From Paracoccus tibetensis (GTDB lineage Bacteria > Pseudomonadota > Alphaproteobacteria > Rhodobacterales > Rhodobacteraceae), in the NCBI RefSeq assembly GCF_900102505.1, contig NZ_FMVT01000011.1, positions 1 to 64,000 of the forward strand: DNA of 64,000 bases, read 5' to 3'. The position numbers and the translations under genes were made by a program. This document shows positions 7,611 through 17,150 of this stretch, piece after piece (the stretch's first letter is position 1; every line of letters starts with the position of its first letter). The notes below the pieces were generated by a model. The model ran no database searches, had not been told where the DNA came from, and saw nothing but the letters and a program-made list of their open reading frames with translations.

Positions 7611-8783
7611 ATGGAAAGTTTCGACCTGACAATCTTGGGCGCGGGGGCCGCCGGCCTCTTTTGCGCGGGCTCTGCCTTGGCGCAGGGGCGGCGCGTGCTG
7701 GTGCTGGATCATGCGGCCAAGCCGGCCGAGAAGATCCGCATCTCGGGCGGGGGGCGGTGCAACTTCACCAACATGGCGACGGCGCCGGACCGGTTCCTGT
7801 CGGGCAACCCGCGGTTCGCCGCCAGCGCGCTGGCGCGCTACAAGCCGGGCGAGTTCGTGCGGCTGGTCGATGCGGCCGGGATCGCCTGGCACGAGAAGAC
7901 GCAGGGGCAGCTGTTCTGCGACGGAAAGGCGACGCAGGTCACCGACATGCTGCTGCGCCGGATGACGGGGGCGGAGCTGCGGCTGGAGACGCAGATCACC
8001 GGCCTGACGCGGGACACGGATGGGTTCCGGCTGGAGACGGGGACGGGCGTCATTAAGACGCGGCGCGTGGTGGTGGCGACCGGGGGCAAGTCCATTCCGA
8101 AGATCGGCGCGACGGGGCTGGCCTATGACATCGCGCGGCAGTTCGGGCTGCGGCTGGTCGAGACGCGGCCGGCCCTGGTGCCCCTGACCTTCGCCGAGCA
8201 GGACCTGGCGCTCTGCCGGCCGCTCTCGGGTGTCGCGGTCGAGGCGCGGATCAGCCATGGCGGCGGGACGTTCCGGGATGCGCTGCTCTTCACGCATCGG
8301 GGGCTGTCGGGGCCGGCGATCCTGCAGATCTCCAGCTACTGGCGGCCGGGCGAGAGGCTGAGCATCGACCTCTGCCCCGCGCAGGACGTGGCCGAGGCGC
8401 TCAAGGCCGCGCGGCAGGTGAATGGGCGGCAACAGGTGGCGACCGCGCTGGCCTCGATGCTGCCCGAGCGGCTGGCCCAGGCCATCGCCGCCGAGGCGGG
8501 TCTGGCGCAGGCGCGGCTGGCCGATCAGAACAACGCGCGGCTGGCTGCGGTGGGGAACCGGGTGAACCGCTGGCAGGTCACGCCCGTCGGGACCGAAGGC
8601 TACCGGACGGCCGAGGTGACGCTCGGCGGGGTGGACACGCGCGATCTGGATGCGAAGACGATGGAGGCGCGGGGCGTGCCGGGGCTGCATTTCATCGGCG
8701 AATGCGTGGACGTGACCGGCTGGCTGGGAGGCTACAACTTCCAGTGGGCCTGGGCCTCGGCGGATGCGGCCGGGCGCGCCTGA
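7611..8783 (+). CDS. HI0933-like flavoprotein (NAD(P)/FAD-dependent oxidoreductase)
   Basis: 390 aa. The N-terminal Rossmann motif ILGAGAAGLFCAG binds FAD. KIRISGGGRCNFTN is diagnostic of the HI0933/BaiN-like family, and the C-terminus has GECVDVTGWLGGYNFQWA, the second FAD contact. The substrate of most members is unknown. The ATG at 7611 is chosen because residues before it do not align with the family's start at the beta-alpha-beta fold. Single gene, convergent with fba. Confidence 0.88.
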   Translation: MESFDLTILGAGAAGLFCAGSALAQGRRVLVLDHAAKPAEKIRISGGGRCNFTNMATAPDRFLSGNPRFAASALARYKPGEFVRLVDAAGIAWHEKTQGQLFCDGKATQVTDMLLRRMTGAELRLETQITGLTRDTDGFRLETGTGVIKTRRVVVATGGKSIPKIGATGLAYDIARQFGLRLVETRPALVPLTFAEQDLALCRPLSGVAVEARISHGGGTFRDALLFTHRGLSGPAILQISSYWRPGERLSIDLCPAQDVAEALKAARQVNGRQQVATALASMLPERLAQAIAAEAGLAQARLADQNNARLAAVGNRVNRWQVTPVGTEGYRTAEVTLGGVDTRDLDAKTMEARGVPGLHFIGECVDVTGWLGGYNFQWAWASADAAGRA

Positions 8784-8795
8784 ACGCGCCCGGCC
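8768..8795. terminator. Perfect 11-bp hairpin between convergent genes
   Basis: GGCCGGGCGCG and CGCGCCCGGCC flank a 6-nt loop that includes the flavoprotein stop codon. It sits between the flavoprotein (+) and fba (-) and probably terminates transcripts from both sides. There is no T-tract on either strand, so the assignment is tentative. Confidence 0.45.
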
Positions 8796-8814
8796 ACAGA
8801 TCATCGGACGAGGA

Positions 8815-9849
8815 TCAGTAGCGCGCGGCCATCGCCGACAGCGGCAGCGGCTTGATCTTGTCGGCGTTGCCGGCGGTGCCGAAAGCCTCGAAGCGGGCCT
8901 CGCAGATCTTCTGCATCGCGGCCATTGCGGGCTTGAGATAGGCGCGCGGGTCGAACTCGGACGGCTTTTCGGCGAAGACGGTGCGGATCGCGGCGGTCAT
9001 CGCCAGGCGGTTGTCCGTGTCGATGTTCACCTTGCGCACGCCATGGCGAATGCCGCGCTGGATCTCCTCGACCGGCACGCCCCAGGTCGGGCGGATGTCG
9101 CCGCCATGGGCGTTGATGATCTGCTGCAGCTCCTCGGGCACCGAGGAGGAGCCGTGCATCACCAGATGCGTGTTCGGCAGGCGGCGGTGGATTTCCTCGA
9201 TGACATGCATCGCCAGGATCTCGCCGTCGGGCTTGCGGGTGAACTTGTAGGCGCCGTGGCTGGTGCCCATCGCGATGGCGAGGGCGTCGACGCCGGTCTC
9301 CTCGACGAAGCGCACGGCTTCGTCCGGGTCGGTCAGCAGCTGGTCTTCGGACAGCTTGCCCTCGGCGCCGTGGCCGTCCTCCTTGTCGCCCATGCCGGTT
9401 TCCAGGCTGCCCAGGACGCCTAGCTCGCCCTCGACCGAGACGCCGCAGGCATGGGCCATCTCGGTCACGCGGCGGGTGATGTCGGCGTTGTACGCATAGT
9501 CGGCGGGCGTCTTGCCGTCGGCCTTCAGCGAGCCGTCCATCATCACGCTGGTGAAGCTGTTCTGGATCGCGGTCGCGCAGGTCTCCAGCCCGTTGCCGTG
9601 GTCCAGATGCATGCAGAGCGGGATCTCGGGGAAGGCCTTCGACAGGCCCATGATCAGGCCGGCCAGCACGGCGTCGTTGGCATAGGCCCGCGCGCCGCGG
9701 CTGGCCTGCAGGATCACCGGGCTGTTCGTCGCCTCGGCGGCCTTCATCACCGACAGGCCCTGCTCCATGTTGTTGATGTTGAAGGCCGGCACGCCGTAGC
9801 CGTTCTCGGCCGCGTGGTCCAGAAGCTGACGCAGGGTGATCATGGGCAT
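8815..9849 (-). CDS. fbaA: Fructose-bisphosphate aldolase, class II (Calvin-cycle subtype)
   Basis: 344 aa, the full length for the family. It cleaves fructose-1,6-bisphosphate (and sedoheptulose bisphosphate) to triose phosphates in the cytosol. Zinc and catalytic motifs are present: [11 protein letters not shown] (catalytic Asp and metal His), [20 protein letters not shown] and [12 protein letters not shown], and the substrate-binding [11 protein letters not shown]. It is the last gene of a deoR-fbp-fba operon, with 6 nt to fbp. The grouping suggests control of the FBP node of gluconeogenesis or a Calvin-type cycle; no RuBisCO genes are in the window. Confidence 0.95.
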   Translation of the reverse strand: MPMITLRQLLDHAAENGYGVPAFNINNMEQGLSVMKAAEATNSPVILQASRGARAYANDAVLAGLIMGLSKAFPEIPLCMHLDHGNGLETCATAIQNSFTSVMMDGSLKADGKTPADYAYNADITRRVTEMAHACGVSVEGELGVLGSLETGMGDKEDGHGAEGKLSEDQLLTDPDEAVRFVEETGVDALAIAMGTSHGAYKFTRKPDGEILAMHVIEEIHRRLPNTHLVMHGSSSVPEELQQIINAHGGDIRPTWGVPVEEIQRGIRHGVRKVNIDTDNRLAMTAAIRTVFAEKPSEFDPRAYLKPAMAAMQKICEARFEAFGTAGNADKIKPLPLSAMAARY

Positions 9850-9855
9850 GTGGCG

Positions 9856-10827
9856 TTATCCTTTGCTGCCAAGATAGGAATGGAGGACGGCGACCTCGTC
9901 CGAGGCGCCGAAGATCAGGGGGGTCATCTGGTGCAGGCCCTCCGGCACCAGATCGAGAATGGGCCGGCGCCCGTCCGTCGCCTGCCCGCCCGCCTGCTCG
10001 ATCAGGAAGGCGATGGGCACGGCCTCGTAGGTCAGGCGCAGGCGGCCGTTGGCATAGCCGGGGCGCGCGTCGTCGGGGTAGAGGAACAGCCCGCCCTTCA
10101 AGAGGATGCGGTGCAGCTCGCCCACGGCGGCGGCCAGCCAGCGCATGTTGAAGTCGCGGCCGCGCGGCCCATCGGCGCCAAGGCGCAGGTCGCGCGCCCA
10201 TTCCTGCAGGCCCGGCGCCCAGTGCCGCTCGTTCGAGGCGTTGTAGGCGATGGTCGAGGCTGTCGGCTTCAGCCGCACCCCCTCGCGCGCGATGCGGAAG
10301 CCCGCGCCCGCGTCATGGGTGGCGACATGCACCCCCTGCCCCATCGAGAAGCCGAAATCGACCGAATGCCCGAACGAGCCGTAGCCCGCCGCCACCGCCG
10401 TCCGGCCGGGCCGGAGGAAGCTGCCCTCGTCCGCCGGCAGCACGCTGAAGAGAAGGCCCAAGGGGGCGCCGATTCCGATGCTGCCCGAGCCGTCGATGGG
10501 GTCGATGGCGACGTCGAAATCGCCGCACTCGTTCAGGGCGATGACCGCCTCGGCCTCCTCGGACAGCACGCGGCGCACGCCGGCGGCGCGCAGGGCGGCC
10601 AGCATGTGGTGATGCGCGGCAAGGTCCAGCGCCTTCTGCTTGTCGCCGCTGTCATTGGTGCCGACGATGGCCTCGGGATCGCCGTGCAGCCGCCCCGCCG
10701 CCAGCCGCGCCGCCAGGGGCGGGATGGCATCGGCGATGGCGGAGAGGATGTGGCCTGCCGGCGCGCCGTCGAGCGCCTCGGCCAGCAGGGGGCCGGTGGC
10801 GGCCCCGTCGGTCGGAAGTCGCAGCAT
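9856..10827 (-). CDS. fbp: Fructose-1,6-bisphosphatase, class I-like
   Basis: 323 aa from the ATG at 10827; a GTG one codon earlier is also possible. It would hydrolyse fructose-1,6-bisphosphate to fructose-6-phosphate. Metal-site text is present: VLSEEAEAV, DPIDGSGSI, and a late NGRLRLTYEAVPIAFLIEQA. Odd point: the usual DP(L/I)DGSSNID motif reads DPIDGSGSIG, so the substrate-contacting Asn and the following Asp are replaced. It overlaps the regulator stop (TGATG), which couples it to deoR. Related sugar-bisphosphate specificity is possible. Confidence 0.87.
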   Translation of the reverse strand: MLRLPTDGAATGPLLAEALDGAPAGHILSAIADAIPPLAARLAAGRLHGDPEAIVGTNDSGDKQKALDLAAHHHMLAALRAAGVRRVLSEEAEAVIALNECGDFDVAIDPIDGSGSIGIGAPLGLLFSVLPADEGSFLRPGRTAVAAGYGSFGHSVDFGFSMGQGVHVATHDAGAGFRIAREGVRLKPTASTIAYNASNERHWAPGLQEWARDLRLGADGPRGRDFNMRWLAAAVGELHRILLKGGLFLYPDDARPGYANGRLRLTYEAVPIAFLIEQAGGQATDGRRPILDLVPEGLHQMTPLIFGASDEVAVLHSYLGSKG

Positions 10828-11627
10828 CACGTCTTGTCGCCCTCGCGGTCAGCGCGCGGGCCTGTCTCGCCCGCGATCGTCAGGGTCAAGCCCGCCCGGT
10901 CCAGCGCCGCATGGTGATCCGCCGCAGGCGCCGCATCGGTCAGGATGGCGTCGAACTCGGACAGGTCGGCGAGCGCGTGCAGGGCGGTCCGGCCGAAGCG
11001 GGCATGGTTGACCATCAGCACCTTCCGCTCGGCCGCCCGCATCATCGCCCGCTTGGCCCGGACCGCATCGTCATCCATGTGATAGGCGCGCAGCCCGGCC
11101 ACAGCGGGGGTCGAGATGAAGGCCAGGTCGGCATGCAGCCGTGCCAGCGTCTCTTCCGTCACCCGGCCGAAGAAGCCGTTGAACTTCGCGCTGAAGGTGC
11201 CGCCGAGCGAGATGAGCGTGACGCGCGACGCCTCGCGCAGCCGGTCCAGCACGGCGGCGTTGTTGGTGATCACCGTCAGGGGCGCGCGCTCGGCCAGCCG
11301 CCCGCCCAGAAGCGCCGCCATCGAGCCGTCATTGACCATCACGGTCATGCCGGGCTCGACCATCTGCAGCGCCGCCGCCGCCAGCCGTGCCTTGGACTCG
11401 GCGTCCTGAAGCTCGCGGATGCGAAAGTCGCTCTCCAGCTGGGTACCCGCGTCGATGGTGGCGCGGCCGCGGACCTTCCTCAGAAGGCCCGACTGCTCGA
11501 GATCGTCGAGGTCGCGGTGGATCGTCATGCGCGAGACCGCGAAGCGCCGCGCCAGATCGTCCAGTTCGATATCGCGCGTCTCGACCAGAAGATCGACGAT
11601 GGCCTGTCTGCGATCCTCGCGTTTCAC
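10827..11627 (-). CDS. DeoR/GlpR-family transcriptional regulator
   Basis: 266 aa. The N-terminal helix-turn-helix reads LDDLARRFAVSRMTIHRDLDDLE, the DeoR signature. The rest is a sugar-phosphate sensor domain of the ISOCOT fold (VMVNDGSMAALLGGRL, LTVITNNAAVLDRL, FFGRVTEETL). The GTG at 11627 is chosen because GGAAGGAG lies 7 nt upstream and the protein then begins MKREDRRQ, as is usual in the family. As the first gene of deoR-fbp-fba it probably senses a sugar phosphate and controls its own operon (inference). Confidence 0.9.
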   Translation of the reverse strand: MKREDRRQAIVDLLVETRDIELDDLARRFAVSRMTIHRDLDDLEQSGLLRKVRGRATIDAGTQLESDFRIRELQDAESKARLAAAALQMVEPGMTVMVNDGSMAALLGGRLAERAPLTVITNNAAVLDRLREASRVTLISLGGTFSAKFNGFFGRVTEETLARLHADLAFISTPAVAGLRAYHMDDDAVRAKRAMMRAAERKVLMVNHARFGRTALHALADLSEFDAILTDAAPAADHHAALDRAGLTLTIAGETGPRADREGDKT

Positions 11628-11770
11628 GCCCGGCTCCTTCCGCTTCGGTCGCGGATCTATCACGGCAGCCGGTCAACGTAACAGCAGAATTGTGACATTG
11701 GGACGAAGTTTGCGATAACAACCGCTCCCGAGCGCGCGCGCCAGCGCGCCACGGCCAAGCGGCAGCGTCC

Positions 11771-11792
11771 GGGCCAAGGCTTGCCTTGGCCC
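11771..11792. terminator. Perfect hairpin downstream of ribH
   Basis: GGGCCAAGGC and GCCTTGGCCC are fully complementary with a minimal loop, 70 nt past the ribH stop and upstream of deoR. No T-tract follows on either strand. It could be a Rho-assisted terminator or an mRNA 3'-end stabiliser. Confidence 0.4.
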
Positions 11793-11862
11793 GTCCTTCG
11801 CCTGATGCCTGCCGGAGAAGCAAGCGGGTGCAGGAGACAGTCTTGCCGGCGCGGACCTGCGA

Positions 11863-12333
11863 TCAGGCGGCCTGAGCCTCGTCCAGCGCGGCGACCTGCG
11901 CCTCGGCCGCCAGAATCGCCTTGACGGCATGGGCCGCCTCGGCGCCCTTCTTCACGAAATGCTCGCGGAAGAAGGCGGTCAGCAGCTCGGTTTCCTGGTA
12001 GTTGTGCGGCGTCAGCGAGACCGAGAAGACCGGGACGCCGGTCTCCATCCCCGCCTGCATCAGGCCGCTCACGACGGCCTGCGCGACGAAGTCGTGGCGG
12101 TAGATGCCGCCGTCCACGACCAGCGCGGCAGCGACGACGGCGTCATACTTGCCGGTCTCGGCCAGCTTCTTGGCCAGAAGCGGCATCTCGAAGGCGCCGG
12201 GCACGTCGAAAGCGTCCGTGCGCGCGCCGGGCAGGATGCGGGCAGCCTCGGCCATGAAACCGTCATGGGCACGGTCCACGATGTCGGAATGCCAGCGGGC
12301 CTTGATGAAGGCGATATGAAGGGTCTTGGTCAT
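11863..12333 (-). CDS. ribH: 6,7-dimethyl-8-ribityllumazine synthase (RibH2 type)
   Basis: 156 aa. It condenses 5-amino-6-ribitylamino-uracil with dihydroxybutanone phosphate, the penultimate step of riboflavin synthesis. Family text: FDVPGAFEMPLLAKKL (substrate loop), AALVVDGGIYRHDFVA with catalytic His, and VFSVSLTPHNYQE. The PVFSVSLTPHNY form, without the usual 'GVLT' loop, resembles the type II lumazine synthases of Brucella and rhizobia. It is transcribed alone under the FMN riboswitch at 12411-12533, so it is tuned by flavin level separately from any main rib operon. Confidence 0.93.
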   Translation of the reverse strand: MTKTLHIAFIKARWHSDIVDRAHDGFMAEAARILPGARTDAFDVPGAFEMPLLAKKLAETGKYDAVVAAALVVDGGIYRHDFVAQAVVSGLMQAGMETGVPVFSVSLTPHNYQETELLTAFFREHFVKKGAEAAHAVKAILAAEAQVAALDEAQAA

Positions 12334-12410
12334 CGGTCAGGAACCTTACGTTTGAGTGCGTCAGGCCCCCAAGGCACACCACGGCCGGCGCATGGGGTGC
12401 GCCCGTCGCG

Positions 12411-12533
12411 GTTCTCTTCCATCCGGACTATACCGTCGGCCCCGGAATTCCACCGGATCTGCTGACCCCCTCCGAAGAGGGGCGCTCGCGGGCTGTCACC
12501 GCCGGTGGGGAATTGCGCCCCGCCCTGAGAACA
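12411..12533 (-). promoter_or_regulatory. FMN riboswitch (RFN element) upstream of ribH
   Basis: Read on the minus strand, all conserved RFN blocks are present: GTTCTCAGGGCGGGG, then CAATTCCCCACCGGCGGT, then AGCCCGCGAGC, a variable CCCCTC/GAGGGG stem, GATCCGGTGGAATTCCGG, GGCCGACGGTATAGTCC and GGATGGAAGAGAAC. The first and last blocks pair (GTTCTC/GAGAAC) as helix P1. FMN binding would repress ribH. An extra hairpin (GGCGCA/TGCGCC, 12387-12403) lies between the aptamer and the start codon with no T-tract, which favours translational or Rho-dependent control over intrinsic termination. Confidence 0.95.
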
Positions 12534-12601
12534 GCGTCAGGATATGTCTTCTGCAGGGCCGCGCAAAGGCCGATGCGGCAGGACGCAGACAAAAAGCGAC
12601 A

Positions 12602-13732
12602 TCAGATCGGTTTGATGTCGCCTTCCGCCCGCGCCGCATGGAAATCGGCCACGAAGGCGTCCAGCCGCCCTGCCGCGATGGCGTCGCGCATCCCCTGCAT
12701 CAGCTCCTGGTAATAGTGCAGGTTGTGCCAGGTCAGCAGCATGCCGCTGATCATCTCGCCGGCGCGGAAGACGTGGTGCAGATAGGCGCGGGAATAGCCG
12801 GTGCAGGCCGGGCAGGTGCAATGCTCGTCCAGGGGGCGCGGGTCGTCCTGGTGGCGGGCGTTCTTGATGTTGACCTGCCCCCGCCGCGTCCAGGCCTGCC
12901 CCGTCCGCCCCGAGCGGGATGGCAGCACGCAGTCCATCATGTCGATCCCGCGCTGCACCGCGCCCACGATGTCGTCGGGCTTGCCAACCCCCATCAGGTA
13001 GCGCGGCTTGTCCTGCGGCAGGAACCCCGTCGCGTAGTCCAGAACGCCGAACATCGCCTCCTGCCCCTCGCCCACGGCGAGGCCGCCGACCGCGTAGCCG
13101 TCGAAGCCGATCTGCTGCAATGCCGCTGCGCTCTCCTCGCGCAACTCGCGCGTGACGCCGCCCTGCATGATCCCGAAGAGGGCGTGCCCCGGCCGGTCCC
13201 CGAAGGCGTCGCGCGAGCGCTGCGCCCATCGCATCGACAGGCGCATCGAGGCCGCGACTTCGCCTTCCGTCGCCGGCAGCGCCGGGCATTCGTCGAAGCA
13301 CATCACGATGTCGCTGCCCAGAAGGCGCTGGATCTCCATGCTGCGCTCAGGCGTCAGCTGGTGCTTGGAGCCGTCGATATGGCTGGAGAAGGTCACCCCC
13401 TCCTCGGACAGCTTCCGCAGGCCGGCGAGGCTCATGACCTGGAACCCGCCCGAGTCGGTCAGGATCGGCCGGTCCCAGTTCATGAAGCGATGCAGCCCGC
13501 CCATCCGGTCCACCCGCTCGGCCCCCGGCCGCAGCATCAGGTGATAGGTGTTGCCCAGCAGGATGTCGGCCCCCGTCGCGCGCACGCTCTCGGGCAGCAT
13601 CGCCTTCACCGTCGCCGCCGTGCCGACCGGCATGAAGGCCGGAGTGCGGATCTCGCCGCGGGGCGTCGAGATGGTGCCGGTGCGGGCGCGGCCGTCGGTC
13701 GCCGCCAGGGTGAAGGAGAAGCGCGTCGTCAT
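12602..13732 (-). CDS. tgt: Queuine tRNA-ribosyltransferase
   Basis: 376 aa, the usual length. It exchanges guanine-34 of GUN-anticodon tRNAs for preQ1. Visible motifs: [31 protein letters not shown], catalytic [10 protein letters not shown], and [16 protein letters not shown] in the base pocket. The zinc site is the C-terminal [17 protein letters not shown] (three Cys and His). It is single and faces away from sufT. The riboswitch of ribH begins about 70 nt downstream of its stop. Confidence 0.96.
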   Translation of the reverse strand: MTTRFSFTLAATDGRARTGTISTPRGEIRTPAFMPVGTAATVKAMLPESVRATGADILLGNTYHLMLRPGAERVDRMGGLHRFMNWDRPILTDSGGFQVMSLAGLRKLSEEGVTFSSHIDGSKHQLTPERSMEIQRLLGSDIVMCFDECPALPATEGEVAASMRLSMRWAQRSRDAFGDRPGHALFGIMQGGVTRELREESAAALQQIGFDGYAVGGLAVGEGQEAMFGVLDYATGFLPQDKPRYLMGVGKPDDIVGAVQRGIDMMDCVLPSRSGRTGQAWTRRGQVNIKNARHQDDPRPLDEHCTCPACTGYSRAYLHHVFRAGEMISGMLLTWHNLHYYQELMQGMRDAIAAGRLDAFVADFHAARAEGDIKPI

Positions 13733-13855
13733 GGAAGGGCCTGCCGCTGGAACCCGGCGGGTCTAGCGCAAGCCCCCTGCCGGCGCAATGCGCGCGGCAC
13801 TGGACCGCGGGCCTCGGGCAACCTATATAATTGCTCGGAATTGAAGGATGACGCG

Positions 13856-14212
13856 ATGACCGAACCCCTGATGGAAGGCGCCCCGCTGATCGCGCCCTCG
13901 TCCACCGACAACCCGCTCTACGAGCCGATCGTCGAGGCCTGCAAGACGGTCTATGACCCCGAGATCCCGGTCAACATCTACGATCTGGGCCTGATCTACA
14001 CGATCGACATCAACGACGCCTCTGAGGTGCGCGTGGTGATGACGCTGACCGCCCCCGGCTGCCCCGTCGCCGGCGAGATGCCGGGCTGGGTCGCGGACGC
14101 GGTCGAGGCCGTGCCCGGCGTCAAGCAGGTCGATGTCGAGATGACCTTCCAGCCGCAATGGGGCATGGACATGATGTCCGACGAGGCCCGGCTGGAGCTG
14201 GGCTTCATGTAA
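13856..14212 (+). CDS. sufT: SufT/DUF59 iron-sulfur assembly protein
   Basis: 118 aa. The MIP18/DUF59 fold is recognisable from VYDPEIPVNIYDLGLIY, MTLTAPGCPVAGEMP (conserved Cys) and a Trp-rich end QPQWGMDMM. These proteins help mature Fe-S proteins in the SUF pathway. It is followed 73 nt later by the sufA-like gene, so the two are an Fe-S maturation pair apart from the main suf operon. The AT-rich patch TATATAATTGCTCGGAATTG just upstream may hold the promoter or an iron-responsive operator. Confidence 0.88.
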   Translation: MTEPLMEGAPLIAPSSTDNPLYEPIVEACKTVYDPEIPVNIYDLGLIYTIDINDASEVRVVMTLTAPGCPVAGEMPGWVADAVEAVPGVKQVDVEMTFQPQWGMDMMSDEARLELGFM

Positions 14213-14285
14213 CTCCTCCGCGCGGCGCGGCCTTGAGCGGTGCCGCCTGCGACCCTATCTTCTGGGGACAGCTGAAGGATTTCCC

Positions 14286-14660
14286 ATGTTCGCCCTGCCC
14301 GGCACCAAGCCCGTCACCATCACCCCCGCCGCCGAAGCCCAGATCGCCCGGCTTATGGAGGGCAAGGGCGCCTACGCCCTGCGGATCGGCCTGAAGAAGG
14401 GCGGCTGCGCGGGCATGGAATACACGATGGACCTGACCGAGGCCGCCGCCCCGAACGAGGAGATCGTCGAGCAGGGCGCCGCCCGCGTCGTGATCGCCCC
14501 GATGGCGCAGATGTTCCTCTTCGGGACCGAGATCGACTTCGAGTCCGGGCTTCTCGACAGCGGCTTCCGCTTCCGCAACCCGAACGTGACCGACAGCTGC
14601 GGCTGCGGCGAATCCGTGCGCTTCGAGCCGCTGGAAGGCAGCCGCGCCGCCGGTGCCTGA
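14286..14660 (+). CDS. sufA: HesB/IscA-type Fe-S carrier
   Basis: 124 aa. The A-type carrier signature is intact: one Cys in KKGGCAGMEYTM and the C-terminal pair in DSCGCGES, the three cysteines that hold the cluster. ITPAAEAQIARLM is the usual N-terminus. It would deliver Fe-S clusters to target proteins in the cytosol. Downstream of sufT on the same strand. The symbol sufA rather than iscA or erpA is by context. Confidence 0.88.
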   Translation: MFALPGTKPVTITPAAEAQIARLMEGKGAYALRIGLKKGGCAGMEYTMDLTEAAAPNEEIVEQGAARVVIAPMAQMFLFGTEIDFESGLLDSGFRFRNPNVTDSCGCGESVRFEPLEGSRAAGA

Positions 14661-14752
14661 CACGCCGCGCGCCGGGTCCTGTTGGCGCTACCTCGGTTGC
14701 GCCCGCGCCCCATGGCCCGTAAGCCCCTGATGAACATGAACGGGGGATGAGC

Positions 14753-15496
14753 ATGGCACCGCGCAAACTGGCCGCTGGCAACTGGAAGATGAACGGGACT
14801 CTGGCAAGCCTCGCCGAGATCGACGCCCTGCTCGCGGACCAGCCCGCGCCCGGCTGCGAGGTCCTGATCTGCCCCCCCGCCCTTCTGATCCATCCCCTCG
14901 CGCAGCGCGCCGAGGGCCGCATCCTCGTGGGCGGACAGGATTGCCATCCCGCCGCCTCTGGCGCTCATACCGGGGATCTCGCCGCCGAGCAGCTGCGTGA
15001 CGCGGGCGCCAGCCACGTCATCCTCGGCCATTCCGAGCGCCGCGCCGATCACGGCGAGACCAGCCCGCAGGTCGCCGCCAAGGCCGAGGCCGCCCACCGC
15101 GCCCGCCTTGTCGCCGTCATCTGCCTCGGCGAGACCGAGGCGCAGCGTGACGCGGGCGAGACGCTGGAGATCATCGCCGCGCAACTGCGCGACTCGCTGC
15201 CCCAAGGCGCCACCGCCGCCAACACCGTCATCGCCTATGAGCCGGTCTGGGCCATCGGGACCGGCCGCACCCCGACCAACGACCAGATCGCCGAGGTCCA
15301 TGCCCTTTTGCGCGAGAAGCTGGTCGCGGCCCTCGCGGACGGGGCCGAAATGCGCCTTCTCTACGGCGGCAGCGTCAAGCCCGCCAACGCCGCCGAGATC
15401 TTCGCGATCGCCGATGTCGACGGCGCGCTCGTCGGCGGCGCCAGCCTGAAGGCGGCGGATTTCGGTCCCATCGTCGCGGCGCTTTCGGCCGCCTGA
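14753..15496 (+). CDS. tpiA: Triosephosphate isomerase
   Basis: 247 aa. It interconverts dihydroxyacetone phosphate and glyceraldehyde-3-phosphate. Catalytic residues are in place: Lys in AAGNWKMNG, His in VILGHSERR, Glu in [11 protein letters not shown], and the phosphate-binding [11 protein letters not shown] and VGGASL. An ATG lies two codons upstream, but the GGGGG ribosome site is 6 nt from the ATG at 14753 and only 2 nt or less from the earlier one. Confidence 0.96.
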   Translation: MAPRKLAAGNWKMNGTLASLAEIDALLADQPAPGCEVLICPPALLIHPLAQRAEGRILVGGQDCHPAASGAHTGDLAAEQLRDAGASHVILGHSERRADHGETSPQVAAKAEAAHRARLVAVICLGETEAQRDAGETLEIIAAQLRDSLPQGATAANTVIAYEPVWAIGTGRTPTNDQIAEVHALLREKLVAALADGAEMRLLYGGSVKPANAAEIFAIADVDGALVGGASLKAADFGPIVAALSAA

Positions 15497-15521
15497 GCGG
15501 CGTCGGCAGGTTTGCTCCACT

Positions 15522-15551
15522 GCCGCGGCAGGCGCTTTACCCTGCCGCGGC
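15522..15551. terminator. Hairpin downstream of tpiA
   Basis: GCCGCGGCAGG and CCTGCCGCGGC (11 bp, 8-nt loop) lie 25 nt after the tpiA stop. No T-tract follows. Probable transcription end of tpiA or a stabilising 3' structure. Confidence 0.45.
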
Positions 15552-15601
15552 GGCCTCATAGGCTCGCGATCACGCGGCAAGGCGCAGATCGAGGAGACGC
15601 C

Positions 15602-15889
15602 ATGAAATATTTTGCAATCGGACTTCTGGCCCTTGCCGGTTGCGCCGCCCCGAAGTTCGACAACCTGGGCGGCGCCGACACCCATCGCTACGGTGGCAAG
15701 ACCTGGAGCATCCTCGACCAGCAGGACCGGATCGCCATCGTGGCCGTCACGGGCGGGCCCATGGACGCCGAGCGCGAGCATCGCGCGGCGGCGCTCGACT
15801 ACCTTCTGCGCAGCCAGCGCGGCTGCTCGCTCGGCAATGGCGGCCCGGTGGGGGATGGGCGCTACGTTTTCGACTACGCCTGCCGCTGA
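15602..15889 (+). CDS. Small lipoprotein, unknown function
   Basis: 95 aa. The N-terminus [17 protein letters not shown] is a short lipoprotein signal with lipobox LAGC, cleaved before Cys14, so the mature form should be membrane-anchored in the periplasm. No catalytic motif is seen. Two further Cys (GCSLGN and YACR) could form a disulfide. GAGGAGAC sits just upstream of the ATG. Function unknown. Confidence 0.78.
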   Translation: MKYFAIGLLALAGCAAPKFDNLGGADTHRYGGKTWSILDQQDRIAIVAVTGGPMDAEREHRAAALDYLLRSQRGCSLGNGGPVGDGRYVFDYACR

Positions 15890-15948
15890 GGCCGCCCGAC
15901 AGATTGCCATTGCACCTTGCGCGCCGGACGGCTATCCAGCGCGCATCG

Positions 15949-16025
<77 letters not shown>

Positions 16026-16058
16026 TCTCCCCACGATCATCCGCCACGTCGCCACGCG

Positions 16059-17150
16059 TCACGAAGCCGTGGACAGGACCGCCACGTGGCGCAGGATGTC
16101 GCCCTGGCTGCTGCAGCCCGACTTGCGGAAGATGCTCTTCAACTGCGTCCTGACCGTGTCCGGCGAGGTCCGGCGCTCTGCCGCGATCTGTTCGAGCCGC
16201 GCCCCCTCGGCCAGCCGGCGGACGATCAGCGCCTCGGCCCCGGACAGGCGGTGGATCGCGCCGAACCTGCGGGCGCCTGCGCGCAGACTGGGCATCGGGC
16301 ATTCCAGCCGCAGGAAGCAGTCCTGCGCGCCCACATGCGCGGCGGCGGTCGGTCCCGGCCGGTAGATGCAGACGCGCAGGGGCAGCGCGCCGTCGCGCCG
16401 GCGCAGGTGGCCGTGCCAGATCGCGGGCCGGGCGCCCGCCTCGTCGTCCGGCGCCAGCATCAGCCGGATGATCCGCAACACTTCGGCATCCGTGCAGGAC
16501 AGCCGGCCGAGCGGCCCGACGGCAAGATCCTCGGTCTGGGCCAGAAGCTCCAGCGCCAGGCTGTCGGCGGCAAGGACCCGCAGCCTGCCGTCGATCCGTA
16601 GCGTGCCCGCCGACGACCGCGCCTCGGTCAGCGCCCGGAAGCTGCCGAAGGCGCGCATCAGATGCGGCATGACCCGGCCCATGGCCCACTTCGCCCCCGC
16701 GATCCGATCCGGCGGCGCATCCGCGCAGACGATGCTGAAGAGGAAATGGCGATCCTCGTCGCGGCTGAGGGTGACGCCCAGCCCGGTGACCACGTCCTGC
16801 GGGCGAAGATACTCGGCATAGAAGTCGGTCCGCAGAAGATCGGCGCGCGGCAGCATCTCGTCGGCCTGCATGACCACGCCGAGCGGGCGCCGCGTCGCGT
16901 GGTCCATCCACGGATTGATCGCGTGGTAGCGGCGGTTGTACCGCTCGACCGCTGACGGATCGAGGCCGCCCGCCAGCGTGAAGGCGCCGCAGCAGGACTT
17001 GCGGTCGTGGTGGAAGAGCACCGTCTGCCCGTTGGGAAGCAACTCGCGGCTGCGGTCCATGAAGACCTGCCACGGCGCCTCGCCGTACGCGGCCGCATAG
17101 AGATGGTCGATCAGGTCGCTCGCGAGATGGGCGTTCCTTTCAGCCTCCAT
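16059..17150 (-). CDS. LuxR-family helix-turn-helix regulator (non-quorum type)
   Basis: 363 aa. The C-terminal ~60 residues form a LuxR/GerE helix-turn-helix ([20 protein letters not shown], then [20 protein letters not shown] and [11 protein letters not shown]). The ~290-residue N-terminal region lacks the acyl-homoserine-lactone pocket signature and resembles the large single-gene LuxR regulators common in Rhizobiales and Rhodobacterales. It has several Cys (KSCCGAF, IVCADA), so redox or metal sensing is possible but unproven. Single gene; target unknown. Confidence 0.82.
   Translation of the reverse strand: MEAERNAHLASDLIDHLYAAAYGEAPWQVFMDRSRELLPNGQTVLFHHDRKSCCGAFTLAGGLDPSAVERYNRRYHAINPWMDHATRRPLGVVMQADEMLPRADLLRTDFYAEYLRPQDVVTGLGVTLSRDEDRHFLFSIVCADAPPDRIAGAKWAMGRVMPHLMRAFGSFRALTEARSSAGTLRIDGRLRVLAADSLALELLAQTEDLAVGPLGRLSCTDAEVLRIIRLMLAPDDEAGARPAIWHGHLRRRDGALPLRVCIYRPGPTAAAHVGAQDCFLRLECPMPSLRAGARRFGAIHRLSGAEALIVRRLAEGARLEQIAAERRTSPDTVRTQLKSIFRKSGCSSQGDILRHVAVLSTAS

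Noticed and set aside
12356-13855. Long plus-strand frame opposite tgt, reading into sufT
   Set aside because: Only the last 119 codons (from the ATG at 13856) show a family; the rest mirrors tgt and crosses the FMN riboswitch.
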